A DNA stretch of 64,000 nucleotides from Adiantum capillus-veneris (GCA_014529385.2 CM043959.1:55120253-55184252); one strand, 5' to 3'. Shown: positions 10,555 to 22,298, counted from the first letter of the stretch. Notes: a model not told the origin generated them from the sequence alone. Numbers and translations: made by a program.

Positions 10555-10942
10555 ATTGTTTTTTGCATAACAGGTCCCTTACAGTCTTCTACGGTTTGTG
10601 TTGTATAGCACGCGTTGTTCCCGCTTCGTTCTCCTCTTTTCATGCAGTTTTCACATCAGGTGCAGCATTTGCCATGGCTAACAACAACACAGATGTGTTC
10701 AAGATGTTTGCGAGACTTAGGATAGATTGGATGGGGATAATTACCCTATGTGGGCTTATATGATGCAACATGTCCTTGTGTCAAAGGGAATTTGGAATAT
10801 TATGTAGGGCATTGATGTACGTTCTGGTTCTGAGGATGTAGGCAATGTTGAGGATGTTGTTGGTTTTGGTGGCAGAATTGTTGCTGCAGAGCTGTTTTGC
10901 CTACGACTGAGCAAGCTTGTTGGGATGTAAAAGATGTGCAAG
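10555..10942 (+). pseudogene. Copia gag N-terminal scrap between two gypsy LTRs
   Basis: The plus strand has ATG at 10672 (MANNNTDVFK), then after a frameshift NYPMWAYMMQHVLVSKGIW, a stop, GIDVRSGSEDVGNVEDVV and, in a third frame, EQACWDVKDVQ. This is the N-terminal part of a plant Ty1/copia gag. It is cut off at 10942 exactly where an unrelated LTR begins. Confidence 0.75.
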
Positions 10943-11174
10943 TGTGTGCGTCTCTCGCACGTGTCAATGCAAGGGACTTTCCGTACACTGTGTGCGAGCC
11001 ACAAATGGCTCCAAGCACACAACTAGACTAATCTAGCAAGCTGAAGAGAGCAAGGGTGTGTCACTCATCGCTCTACGCTCGCCTTCGTGGAGGATTCCTT
11101 GCTGCGAAGAAGACAGAGCTACCATCGTACCGCGCTCAATCGCCTCGCCACCACCGTGCCATTGTAATGCTTGA

Positions 11175-11256
<82 letters not shown>

Positions 11257-11526
11257 GGATACACACACACACAAGGAGATGAAGAAGAAGATGGAGATCG
11301 AGCAAGAGCACTCTTCAATTGAACAAATGAGAGAATGAGTGATTTTTAGGTTTAGGTGACTTTTATATGAGCTCACCCATTCACACTTGGGCGCCCATGC
11401 TTAGCCAACTAATCCTTGAATGTTCCAGTTAGAGTGCACCTCTCATCAGTGATCACTCTTACCCTTTTCCTATTGGACCGAAAAGCCTGGCCCATGACTG
11501 TTAGAAGTGGACGTCGATGGTTAACA
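10943..11526 (-). repeat. Second LTR of the element A family, a 3' LTR by its flank
   Basis: 584 bp, TG...CA, homologous over its whole length to 9999-10554. It has its own longer (CT)n at 11178-11254 and a shorter (AC)n at 11261-11273. On the minus strand it is directly preceded by the purine run CAGGAAGGGGGGCA (11527-11540), which marks it as a 3' LTR. The element it ended would lie at higher coordinates, but I cannot recognise its coding region there. Confidence 0.8.
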
Positions 11527-11540
11527 TGCCCCCCTTCCTG
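11527..11540 (-). promoter_or_regulatory. Polypurine tract
   Basis: Minus strand CAGGAAGGGGGGCA immediately before the TGTTAACC start of the LTR. Nearly the same purine run occurs at 115-128 at the 3' end of element A, supporting one family. Confidence 0.75.
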
Positions 11541-12700
11541 ATGTAGATTCCGCCCTTGAAATATAACAGTGCAGCATCAGGATCCACGATAGGAGTACCT
11601 GTAGCAAAAGAAAAACAACATTGTGAAAGCTCAAAGGCAGCATGTGCATGCGTGCAATAAGTGAGATGCATACCTGATATTCTAGGAAATGCAAAAAAAA
11701 ATTCATGAATTGTAGCATTGCCAACTAGAACAAGCGTAGTACCTGAATGAAATGCAATTGAGTTAAGGTCTATTAAGTTGACTCTAAGAGAAGTACACAA
11801 GAGCTAGGGCTAGAGTAAGTACTAGATTGACCAACGTTAATAAAAAAAATATCGGACTAAAGAGTAGTTAACCTTAGGAATGCTTGTCGAGGTCTAAGAA
11901 CTAGTGGTCTTGTCACTTATACCACTTAAGTGTGATCCACATAAGATACAAGGAAGTTTGTGCTATTTGCTTTCTCTTTTCTTTTTCTCTTTTTTTTTTC
12001 TTTTTCTTTGTTTTCTTTTTTGTTGTTGTCATAGTTGCTACAAGTAGCTGGGGGACTCGAAGTCTAAAATACCAGCAGTTGGGAGACTCAAGGTCTCAAA
12101 TACCAGCTTGAGCATAAACTAGCCGGGAGACTTGAGGTTTCAAATACCAGTTTAACACATGGGCTTCCATAACACAAGTCACACTTAGGTGGAATAAACT
12201 AGAGAGAACTATATCCTCATAGCCTAAAACATTACTAAAGTTACTATAATTAATAGACTATTTAGGAATTAAATTCAGCAATTAAGTGGCTTAGTTTAGC
12301 CTAAGGTCCTGATACCTACTTAAAGACAACTAATAGACCAAACTCAAAGAGAAGAACAAGGTACTAGAAGTTTGAAAAAATTATAGTATCTAAATTGGCA
12401 ATGTCACAACTTCATAAATTTTATGCATATCAAAATTCAAATGACAAGATGCAAACATGTAAATGTGGAAGCATAGATAAAAGAAAGTAGTACACCTGAT
12501 ATAATGGATAACATCCGTTGTAACATGTAAACATCCACTGTTGTTGTCTTTTAAAGGCATCCTTATGTAGTCACAAACTGCACAATAGTTACCACCAAAC
12601 ATCCACCTTCTAGAGGCACATCAGTGGAAAAAGGTACCAACACTTATTGAACACAATTAAAAAACATAAGGAACGCTAACCTAATTATTTGCACTCCCCC
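11541..12700. other. Non-coding sequence, probably the 3' internal region of an unidentified gypsy element
   Basis: No supported coding region. A pyrimidine-rich run lies at 11970-12025. Three diverged copies of a motif GGGAGACTCAAGGTCTCAAA followed by TACCAG occur near 12050, 12080 and 12130. The only argument for retroelement origin is the polypurine tract and LTR at its left end. Confidence 0.35.
12045..12150. repeat. Short degenerate repeat, three copies
   Basis: Units of about 30 bases sharing GG(G/A)GACT(C/T)-A-GT(C/T)T-AAATACCAG, at about 12050-12078, 12081-12108 and 12126-12154. The first two are almost adjacent; the third is offset by about 15 extra bases. Function unknown. Confidence 0.6.
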
Positions 12701-12707
12701 TAGAGAG

Positions 12708-13166
12708 TCAAGGGAATAGGATATTGTAGATATTGGGGGGGAACCCTAAGACTAAACCCCTATCCTCATCATCGACAAAAACGAAGTCATCATCCGTGAG
12801 ACCATATGTGTCATCCGTGTAATCATGTAAATCTTCTTCATTATCAGAGGCACCAATGTTTACTAAGAAGGTCACTAGATGCCTATAGTCATCTTGGTCA
12901 AAAGGATAGGCTTGTGCAATGGGAGAGACACTCTCTACTATGTATGGATCAGTCGTAGTCAAGAGACGTATCAGCCATTCTAACTCCTCAAAATTCCTCT
13001 CACATGCTAGCGTACCTACCAAATCCCATTCACAGGCAAGCACCAAAAAGACCATGTGAAACACTTGTGAAAAGTAACAAGGGTACCTCTCACCTAAGGC
13101 AGGAGTGGATGGCTCTAGCGTACTAGCCATATCTGTACACACAGATAGATGATGGTTAGAGTGCAA
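12708..13166 (-). CDS. Anonymous acidic 152-codon frame
   Basis: Open minus-strand frame with ATG at 13166. A hydrophobic stretch lies around residues 33-45 (VFHMVFLVLA), and the C-terminal third is very acidic (NEEDLHDYTDD, then DDDFVFVDDEDRG). I do not recognise the family. It may be an additional frame of a retroelement or a random open frame; length and composition do not decide. Confidence 0.3.
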   Translation of the reverse strand: MHSNHHLSVCTDMASTLEPSTPALGERYPCYFSQVFHMVFLVLACEWDLVGTLACERNFEELEWLIRLLTTTDPYIVESVSPIAQAYPFDQDDYRHLVTFLVNIGASDNEEDLHDYTDDTYGLTDDDFVFVDDEDRGLVLGFPPNIYNILFP

Positions 13167-13502
13167 ATATTACAAGGGTCGTGTTCTTGTGCATAATGTG
13201 TTTTTATGATTTTGTGTTACATATAGAACTTGTAAGTTTCCGCATTATTGTTTGGTGGCTCTTGCTCTTTTACTTTTTTATCTTGTTTCTGTGAGTATAA
13301 GGCTCTATATATACATTCCCTAGGATTGGTTGGATGCATCCCTACCCAATTTCCCATGGAATCTTACAAAGGTCCCGTCCTTCATCCCTCTCCAAATAGC
13401 CCTTTAATGAAGGCTCGACAAATGTCATCAATGCATAACAATTGAACAATGGTTGTGTGCTTTTGGTGATGGGGTATAGGGGATATAGTCCACCGTCCAT
13501 TC

Positions 13503-13796
13503 CTAAGTCAATGTGCTTTTTTCTTCTTCTCTCATTCCTTGAATGGTAGAGATATTATTGAAGGATCCCAACATGGATGCCAAATTCACTTTAGGGATAT
13601 TATTGAAGGCTCCCAACATGGATGTCAAATTCCCTTTAGGGATAGTATTGAAGGCTCCCAACGTGGGTGTTATTTTTTGTACACTCTTACAAACAAGGGG
13701 AAGTTTTCTATACAGTGGGAGATCCCTTTGCCGATACAAAGTATCAAGCCGACATAAGGTTCTGATTTTGTTTCCTTTGGTCCCATGCACTTGCAC
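13503..13796 (-). CDS. Anonymous 97-codon frame over a 45-bp minisatellite
   Basis: Minus-strand frame whose second half reads through the 45-bp tandem repeat at 13551-13668, giving repeats of LGAFNNIPKVNLASM type. Because 45 is a multiple of three, the repeat keeps the frame open. No homology was recognised, so whether it is expressed is unknown. Confidence 0.25.
   Translation of the reverse strand: MQVHGTKGNKIRTLCRLDTLYRQRDLPLYRKLPLVCKSVQKITPTLGAFNTIPKGNLTSMLGAFNNIPKVNLASMLGSFNNISTIQGMREEEKSTLT
13551..13668. repeat. 45-bp tandem repeat, 2.6 copies
   Basis: Units at 13551-13595, 13596-13640 and a partial one at 13641-13668, each beginning GATA(T/G)TATTGAAGG and containing CCCAAC(A/G)TGG(A/G)TG. 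Copies differ at a few positions. Confidence 0.9.
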
Positions 13797-13799
13797 TAA

Positions 13800-14519
<720 letters not shown>

Positions 14520-14952
14520 TTGAATTATCGTCAACGGAGGTCAGATTTGACCCATGGGACCAAAAACAAAACACTACAATGGCTTCTTCTAAGTGAATGC
14601 ATCAGATACATATCAGTTTAGGACTGAGAGTCCATTAAAAAGGTAAACAAAAAGAAAAGAAAACCTAAGGGGGATCAAGTGCGGAGAGGGCTGATTTTGG
14701 ATTTCAAAATTCTTGGATGATGGCTTTCCCACCTTGATAGACAGCCCATTTCCTTTGCTTGTGAGCTTTGTGCATCTTCTTGAGTTCGCTTGATTTGATC
14801 TTGAGTCGAGCCATGGTCAATTCCTGGAAATCCAAAGCTTTGTGCCCTTCAAGAGTCGGGATTGGCGTAGCAACTTCATCCGTTCTTCTTTATCCTTGAA
14901 AGTGAGGATACATACATTGCTTGGGTGGCACCTGCTTGTGTGTGTCATGGAT

Positions 14953-15462
14953 CTAGGACACAGTTTTGGGCTTGATGTTAATTGGTTGAAGAATGTCGTT
15001 AAGCTTGATGATAATTGCTTCTTCTAAACTGTCCTCATCGGTGCACCATGGTGGGTCAAGCCCTCCAATCTTGACTTTGAGCCCAAAAGACTCTTGAAGT
15101 TGGCATTCTTTTATGGCTGCTTGTATCTCAGTGTTAATCTTCTTATGTGCTACCTTGTGGGCTCCTTTCTCAATGGCCATGACAATCTCGGTGAGGGCAA
15201 CCTAGGCTTTGTCTACTTCAACAAGTATAGCTTAGCTCTCTGACTCCTTCCTATCTTCAAGTTTGTGCAAGCGCTCCTTTAGTTTTTCATTCTCCGCAAT
15301 GATCTCTTGAACCTTGGCCTCCAAATCTGTAATCCTTGCTTCTTGTTGAGTGCTGGGTTCTTTCCTTGGCGCATCTGCCACCGGAAGAAAACTCTTGTGA
15401 GTGTTGGAAGCCGGAGTACCAAAGGAGGACATTGCCATGTTTAGACACATGTTTAGACACAT
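14953..15462 (-). pseudogene. Coiled-coil protein fragment, family not recognised
   Basis: Two minus-strand frames, 15232-15462 and 14953-15180, look like one protein split by a stop and shift near 15200. The first has a heptad-like coiled coil (ITDLEAKVQEIIAENEKLKE, then RLHKLEDRKE). The second has KKINTEIQAAIKECQLQES and GGLDPPWCTDEDSLEEAI. The start is a duplicated MCLN-MCLN-M, from a 12-bp tandem repeat (TGTTTAGACACA type) near 15437-15461. It could be a decayed host gene or a frame of an element. Confidence 0.4.
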
Positions 15463-15792
15463 CCAATGTCAGGGCATGAACAGGTTGTTAAGCTTAAGGT
15501 GAAATTACTTGAAGGTTAAAGTACAGAGGATAAACTATTGATGACTACGAGCTACGAGCAAATGAGGCAAACACAAGGCTCCGGATATTGCCGAGCGTGT
15601 TGGGCTGTTGTGTATCTGTTGTACCCGCCTGTTCTCAACCTTAGTTAATGTAGAGTAGCAGAGTGAGACAGTTGCTTTGTGAGAGAGGGGCAAGGCCAAG
15701 GCTTAACGGCCCCATAGGGATGCCCTCGCCCAGGGGGGACTATGGGAGAGAGAGATGGAGCTTGCCGCTTGTGGCGTTGAAACCCTCTAGGG

Positions 15793-16083
<291 letters not shown>

Positions 16084-19000
16084 ATCTCCCGGCTCTCTCA
16101 AAGTTGATGCATGCCGCTCTATAGGCTCTAGTTGTGTGCAAAAGCATATATCCCTGCTAGAATCAACATGCATGCTCTACAATTATCCTGTAACAACCTG
16201 CATTGCTCCATAATGCATCATGCTAGTGTCAATCATTACTCGACTAACAATCCCAACTACAAACACTCCCATTGTAGCTATATATCAGGTCTCAACAGTA
16301 AGAGGTTGTACATGAGAGTCCCAAAGCTTATAATAAGTGTGTAATCTTTGCCAGCATATTCGTTCCAATTGCATCAACACCATGTGTTGTGACCTCTACC
16401 AATCTATTTGTAGTAGGTATCTCAACCCTCACTGCAACACTACCATAACTAGTCATGTATGGACGCGTCAATCCTGGCTCCAGGATAGTCGTCACTCCCT
16501 CATCATACGTAGGGGCTATATCCACCTACCTAGCATTTCCATATGAGTCTCTAGCATGAGCATGTCAAAGAACTCCACATCAACACCATATTAGTGAATT
16601 TAGGAATTTTTCTATTTCCACTTTCAAAACAAGCTTAATATTTGACCACATGGCCAAAGATTAACCAAAGTTTTGAGAGCATGGCTCAAAAGAGATTTTC
16701 AAGTACTACCTTGTGGAAGGCTTTGGCCTTAAAAACAATTTGATATTTGTCCATATGGACAAACCTTCAATACATTGGTGATTCCCAAATTGTCTCTAAA
16801 GTCTCAAACTCTCTAATATGGTGTTCATCACTCCCGCCGCTCTAACTCTGCATCTATAAGCATGTCATGCACAACACTCTGGAGTTCATCCGCAAAAGAT
16901 GTTTGTGTTGTCTCTCGCTAACATTACTGTAATGTAATCAAGACTATGCCGTCTCTGACATCAAATATATGCATAGGGTAAACCAAGCCAATCATGGCTC
17001 CTCTCACAATGACTAGCAAACCGCAATGCATCTCAAAGAACTGCTCTCTAAGGACTACTTGACATCCACTATCTCTCAAGTGTCTCATGGAGATCAAACT
17101 CTATGAAATCTTAAGAACATAGCACACATGTTGGAGCATATAAGATGCACCACTGTGTAATGACAAGCATACATCTCCTGCACCCTCTATGTAATATGTT
17201 GATCTGTCAGCTAGATGCATACAACCAAGGCTTCCACTAGACGTCACGATGTGACGTGGTATGTTGCATACTCATCTAGCAACCATCAAGAGAAAGTGGC
17301 ATTTCTATCAGACATAAAAGCAAGAGAAACACTAAAGGTAAATGTGACATCACCATCACTCGCATACAAAGTCAGATCTCTAGTCTGTGTCGTCAAAACC
17401 ATCTATGCATCACTCACATATCTATGTTGTTGCCTCATGTGTCTAAAGCAATGACATCTAATGTGTTCTGTGTGACCACAATGCCAACATCGCAAGTGTC
17501 GACATGAATGAAACCGTTGTCTCATATAAGTCATCGTAATAGACTCAAAACTATTACATATATTGGTGAATTTCAATGGCTCTACAACATGCACAAGGGC
17601 AATGTGCATAAACCAATGCTGAAGAGAATTGTGTCAAACCTAGAACAAAAGGAGCTTCTTGCAGGGATAAAACACTCTCAAAAGAGCTCACCAGCACTCG
17701 TAGTGCTCAAGCGCATCAACATATAAAAATTTTCACAGTACTACTGTAACCACACATTGTGCTCTGCAATCGTCACACTAATGCAAGTCTCAACTACCAC
17801 ACGTACATGAAACATGTAACCAATGACTATCTATAAATTGTATGCAATAGACTCACGATCGAAATATTTGTCAATAAAAAATAGTACATATCACTACCTA
17901 TAGCCACTGTGAGCATACACAAATCTCACTCTTGAGAGAGTGGATTCAATAACACCAATCCGTGCCCAAAAATAACCATATGCCCATCAATGTGGGAGCA
18001 AAGTTGACCACAATAAGAGGGAATCGTTGTCTCAATCTAGTGACCGCAAATATATCAAAAGAGTGTATGGAAATCAAGCCAAAAGTATGGTGAGAAATCA
18101 AGGGAAAATTGGATAGAGTCTCCCCTCCAAAATGAGCAAAATCTCAATGCAAACTCTCAAACCATAAACCACATCCAAGATGCCAAAGTGGGAGATAACC
18201 TTGATCACTCCAAATTGAACAAAATCTATCAACAAAAGATGTGGCAAAGTGGGAGTAAACCTCGACCACCACTATAGTCTCTAAAAGAGGACTCAAAACC
18301 ATTAACCAAAACTACTACGCAATGCCAAAGAGTAATGCCAAAATGGATCCACAATGTGCAGACAATGGCAATCCACACTCAACATACATCGATGGAGCGT
18401 CCGCACATAAACAAGCACCAAAAGAAGTGCAAGCTGGAAAATGGATCAATGTGAAAACAATGCTCTCAAGAGAGCTCACAGGCATTCAAAAATGATCGCC
18501 AAAATGCATGTACAATGGGCATCAACCATGTGCCATAACCATATGCAAATCCATTTGCAAAGACCACAAATCAAAGACAAAATTGATGTCAAAGTGTCCT
18601 ATAGAAACGTGTGAAAGAAGCTCCACATGTGTGCTCAAAAGATCGCGTCTCTCAAGAGACAACTTTGATGGTGTGTAAATGCCTCCGTGATTCTTTACTC
18701 GGGTCTACCAAATAACCTTAAACCTCAAGCTTTGCACAAGCTAAAATTGCATCTCTAGCTCAGAATTTATGCACCTAGCACCTACCACACTTTCAAAAAG
18801 TGCATCAAACTTGCACACTACGAAAACAAAAAACGTGAAATTTTATGTATACAGTCAGTCTGAGTTGAAGATCAACAAAACAATGAAGAATTTGCAAAAA
18901 ATTTCTTCTGCAAAGTTGTAAGCCACATCAAAGCCACAATCTACAAGGGGGATAACAAATTTGAAAATGTGCTGCTATGCACACAGTTTTTAGGGCAACA

Positions 19001-19194
19001 CCTTCACCTACACACTATCTTCCACATTGTTTGAGCTTCCACAAGAGCATACATCACTCTCAGTTAAGCTCAAAAGCTCCCATTTTATTCTCACAAAGCT
19101 TCCAAGCTTTCTTGATCTCTCCACTGCCAAGAGCGAGTAAGCTATTGCCTTGAAGCTCTCAACATCGCCATGCTCCATGCCATTGCCAAGCCAT
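16084..19194 (-). pseudogene. Internal region of copia element G: gag and protease remnants, no polymerase recognised
   Basis: About 3.1 kb between two LTRs on the minus strand. Near 17430-17480 is a gag zinc knuckle (CWHCGHTEHIRCHC, spacing C-x2-C-x4-H-x4-C). At 16950-17200, frames read EGAGDVCLSLHSGASYMLQ, HVCYVLKIS-SLISMRHLRDS and GLVYPMH, the copia protease/pre-integrase stretch. Nothing resembling integrase core, reverse transcriptase or RNase H was seen down to the 3' LTR. A complete copia interior is about 4-5 kb, so the polymerase half appears deleted. The part at 17650-19190 is a decayed gag and leader. Confidence 0.7.
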
Positions 19195-19207
19195 AACTCT
19201 GATACCA
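19195..19207 (-). promoter_or_regulatory. Primer binding site of copia element G, tRNA-iMet type
   Basis: Minus strand TGGTATCAGAGTT, matching the common plant primer site TGGTATCAGAGC for initiator tRNA-Met except at its end. It lies four bases inside the 5' LTR. Confidence 0.85.
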
Positions 19208-19211
19208 ATAG

Positions 19212-19419
19212 TGAGTGTGCAAATGTGGTGTGTGTGTGGAGAGGGAGAAGGATAGAGAGAGAGAACATAGAACATGGGTGGAGCATCTCACCATAATGTG
19301 AGAGAGAGAGCCCCTTATTCTTCTATCTAGTAAAGAATAAGATGTGTACAAGTGATGGGCGGTCAGACGGCTATGGCACGTTGGACCAAGGTAAGAGGCA
19401 CACTGCCTTTACCCCAACA
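19212..19419 (-). repeat. 5' LTR of copia element G
   Basis: 208 bp, minus strand TGTTGGGGTAAAGG ... GCACACTCA. It matches the 3' LTR (15793-16083) apart from the expanded tracts. The first bases outside it (AATTT at 19420) do not match those outside the other LTR, so no target duplication can be shown; the swollen end of the 3' LTR may hide it. Confidence 0.85.
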
Positions 19420-19498
19420 AATTTATTGATTTTTTATAATATTGATGTGTTTTCAAGGCTTGTGAGTCAAAAAAATTATGTTTACATGTATTGAAGTG

Positions 19499-19553
<55 letters not shown>

Positions 19554-20000
19554 CATTGACAAGGCATAAAATAATTGAGATATAATATAAGTGACATAAA
19601 ATTGAGAGAATTTTTAATGTCAAAGGAACAATTTGAGAGACATATAATTCAATAAGAATTTCTCTTGAAGTAGATGGCGACCACAAGTAGAAGCATATCA
19701 CACTATGTGGCCCAATCTCTATGCATTTTATTTACTTTAAACCACAACCTAGCGTATGGACACTAATCTAGTTTCAATTTGGTCACAAGTTAGTCCCTAG
19801 CTTCATGACGGTCAAACCATAGCCTTGCACGGCTTCAAATCCTCATCTTGAGACTTAGCACGAGACATAATTGTGGTCATCAAAGTTGTTAAGTATGGAG
19901 CCTGATTTACCCCTTGTAAATTTTTGTATTAAAAACGCACATTTGCAAGGCCCCCATTACGAAGAGAATCCATCGTGCGTGAAGAAAAATCACTCACCGA
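19420..20000. other. Non-coding, with a (GA)n tract
   Basis: No supported gene. (GA)n occupies about 19502-19551. Positions 19986-20030 carry a short direct repeat with AAAATCACTC(A/G)CCGAAAA. Confidence 0.4.
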
Positions 20001-20117
20001 AAAACAAAATCACTCGCCGAAAACCAAAATTTTCACTTCGTCGGAATATTTCTTTTCGCTCGAATATTATGGTCGGACGACGATCAAAAAGTGGTCAAAA
20101 AATAGTCGGTCGTTTGG

Positions 20118-20195
20118 CTAGTTGGCCGGTGGCCAGTAGTCAATGGCCGGTGGTCATGTGTGGCCAGTAGTCAATGGCCAGTGGTCGGTGGCCGA
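20118..20195. repeat. Short GGCCGGTGG-type repeats
   Basis: Alternating units of TGGCC(G/A)GTGG and TGGCCAGTAGTCAA, each two to three times, within 80 bp. GC-rich compared with surroundings. Confidence 0.8.
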
Positions 20196-20324
20196 TTTCA
20201 AAGGAGGACTTGTCTTCTCAAGGGCGGCCACACATGGGCGGATTGGAGGGTCCGATTTGGACTTATCTACACAAGGGTGGCTACACATGGCTGCCTCTCA
20301 TGAGAGAGGGCAGCCCTTTTGGCC

Positions 20325-20332
20325 TATAAAAG
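20325..20332 (+). promoter_or_regulatory. TATA box candidate
   Basis: TATAAAAG embedded in an imperfect palindrome (GGCC...GGCC). A likely start of transcription of the LTR-like sequence lies ~25-30 bp downstream. Confidence 0.5.
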
Positions 20333-20530
20333 GAGGCCATTTCTACACACATTTCACAGTGTGAAGTTGATGCGACAAGGTGGGTGTGAGGTGGTGAGAG
20401 TGAAGCAAGGCAGGAGCTCTATTAAGGGTATAATTCCTTTGTAACATACTTCTTGTTTGAAGTACTAAAGCCATTAAGTGGCTGCTTTTCCATGGATGTA
20501 GCCCACATTGGGTGAGCCACGTATATCGTG

Positions 20531-20603
<73 letters not shown>

Positions 20604-20759
20604 ATCTCTTGTGTGTGAAAATCATCTCTCTCCATTAAGTAATCTACTCAATTATCTACTTAGCTACGTCATATTTCCTAACAAAAGTATTGTATACGAG
20701 TGTATGTATCAAATGCATAATAAGGTTGACCATCAAGCATCTAGTATTCAAGAAAATAT

Positions 20760-21122
20760 GTGGCTAAAGAAATCTTGAGATCAAAATGCAAAGAATTGAA
20801 GCGGACTATTGACCTATTAATTGCGGAAGGGTCTTATCAAAGTGTGCAAGGTAAAGCACATTGTTTTGTCAAGCTACAAGAAAACCATGCGACTAATAAA
20901 ACTATTCATCATGCAATGAGAAAATTATACAAACTTTGGACCATTAATGTATGTCATATAGAAGTATCATTGCAAAAGTATGGTGGAGAGTCAACACTCT
21001 ATCTCCCTAGAGTTATAAGGAACGGAAGTCATGCCCTCTTCTGTAGTTTAGTACTATATCAAATTTTTGAGGAAAGGTCTGAGATGGTCAAGATTCGTTA
21101 TGCATCTATGATTGCTGAGTAA
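20760..21122 (+). CDS. Anonymous 120-codon frame
   Basis: Plus-strand open frame, Lys/Leu-rich, N-terminal MAKEILRSKCKELKRTIDLL. No family recognised. It ends with a stop shortly before a copia integrase fragment in the same reading direction, so the last residues may already belong to the copia pol, and the rest to an element of unknown type. Confidence 0.3.
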   Translation: MAKEILRSKCKELKRTIDLLIAEGSYQSVQGKAHCFVKLQENHATNKTIHHAMRKLYKLWTINVCHIEVSLQKYGGESTLYLPRVIRNGSHALFCSLVLYQIFEERSEMVKIRYASMIAE

Positions 21123-21399
21123 AAGAAGAGGCACATAACAAAAGTTGCAAGAAAAATGGTGAATGAGAAGAATTTGCCTCATTGTTATTGAAATGAAGTA
21201 GTATTTACAACTATTTACATTATGAATAGGAATTCCATTGTTGTTGCATATAACATGACAACCAAGGGGAAGTTTATCAGAAGAAGACATGATTTGACAC
21301 ACCTTAAATTATTTGGATGTATTACTTATGTGCATGTGCCCAATGATTTGCAAACTAAGCTGGACCAAAAGCTAGAAAATGTGTGTTCATTGGTTATTA
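21120..21399 (+). pseudogene. Copia integrase fragment
   Basis: The plus-strand frame reads KKRHITKVARKMVNEKNLPH, then a stop where Trp is expected, NEVVFTTIYIMNRNS, and finally DLTHLKLFGCITYVHVP. This is the part of the copia integrase core following the catalytic Glu. It is cut off at about 21399 by a (CT)n(AC)n tract. Confidence 0.8.
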
Positions 21400-21401
21400 G
21401 T

Positions 21402-21404
<3 letters not shown>

Positions 21405-21486
<82 letters not shown>
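21405..21486. repeat. Compound (CT)n(AC)n microsatellite
   Basis: (CT)n about 21405-21440 then (AC)n about 21441-21486, terminating the copia fragment. A second (AC)n lies at 21621-21641. Confidence 0.95.
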
Positions 21487-21489
<3 letters not shown>

Positions 21490-21939
21490 TTTTCCCTTGG
21501 TGAACGCACCTTGATCAAACATTCATTATTTACAAATCACCCTCTTTTTTGCCTCTCTCATGTACACTCATACACATGCACACTCATATACAAGCACAAA
21601 AATACACCCGAATCATTACACACACACACACACACACACAATTTCAAACATCATAACTTATGTCAAGCAACTAGTTTACTCACCAACTGAATAATGCTAA
21701 ACCCAAATCATTCACAACAAGAAAATTCAAAGGGTTTTCAGACAAAATAATCCAATCCAACTTTGCCTTGATAAATCAATGGATGAACAACATTGAAAGA
21801 CTAGTGAAACATACCTTGAAATTGAACATCTTAAAACAACAACTGCAAAAAGATAGATATGGAGTGAAACAAAATAGTACAATATTCTCATATGGGTTCA
21901 CAGGATTATTGTTCTAACACTAGCTTACAATGGAAAAAT
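21490..21939. other. No recognised gene
   Basis: A/T-rich sequence with scattered ACACAC runs. No frame or repeat relation was identified. Confidence 0.3.
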
Positions 21940-21964
21940 CTAGTTGTCGCCATCGCTAATGTCA

Positions 21965-21999
<35 letters not shown>

Positions 22000-22298
22000 A
22001 TCGTCATCATCCTCATTGTTGGCTCCATTGGTTTGTCCTTGTAAAGCAATGTATGTCATCACACTTCTACCCAAGCCTCGACATGTCTTTTGAAGACTAC
22101 ACACTCCTGTGGGATGCAATATCCATGTTCCCCCCAAATCATTATTGCATTGTAAACAAAAACAACAACTTTCTTAACATCCTCTTTGGTTGGCTGTGAA
22201 CTTTCATCAAGCTCATACATGGCATTGAATAGGGACTTTGTGGCGTCACCGACTGCACGAAAAGCCTCCGTGTTGTTGTCGTGCACTTTGTGTTGCAC
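21940..22298 (-). pseudogene. Anonymous frames ending in an Asp-Asn repeat
   Basis: Two overlapping minus-strand frames (22059-22298 and 21940-22137), probably one sequence with a shift. The first encodes ESSQPTKEDVKKVVVFVYNA, the second ends in (Asp-Asn)n from a GTCGTT hexanucleotide repeat at about 21960-22000. No homology was recognised. Confidence 0.25.

Larger units (their letters stand above)
20000..20683 (+). repeat. LTR-like sequence with TATA box
   Basis: The right end is CCTAACA at 20683, and a (CT)n tract (20535-20600) lies near it, as in the other LTRs here. TATAAAAG at 20325-20332 sits in the palindromic context GGCCTATAAAAGGAGGCC, a typical retroelement core promoter. The left end is not defined and no primer site follows. 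Positions 20118-20195 repeat GGCC(G/A)GTGG/GGCCAGTAGTCAATGG units. Confidence 0.5.

Noticed and set aside
10112-11376. Open frames rich in Ser-Leu, Arg-Glu or His-Thr repeats over (CT)n and (AC)n tracts
   Set aside because: These are produced by dinucleotide repeats within LTRs. There is no non-repeat protein content, and the same happens at 14258-14621, 15663-16147, 45019-46285 and elsewhere.
9999-11526. A tiny complete LTR element made of the two LTRs
   Set aside because: The interior has no primer site or polypurine tract; these lie outside, showing two separate elements.
18000-19190. Host gene within copia element G
   Set aside because: The region lies between the primer site and the gag knuckle of the element and has no coherent frame other than gag-like scraps.
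21940-22298. Calcium-binding or acidic protein from the Asp-Asn run
   Set aside because: The run is a hexanucleotide repeat, and the upstream frame is shifted and anonymous.
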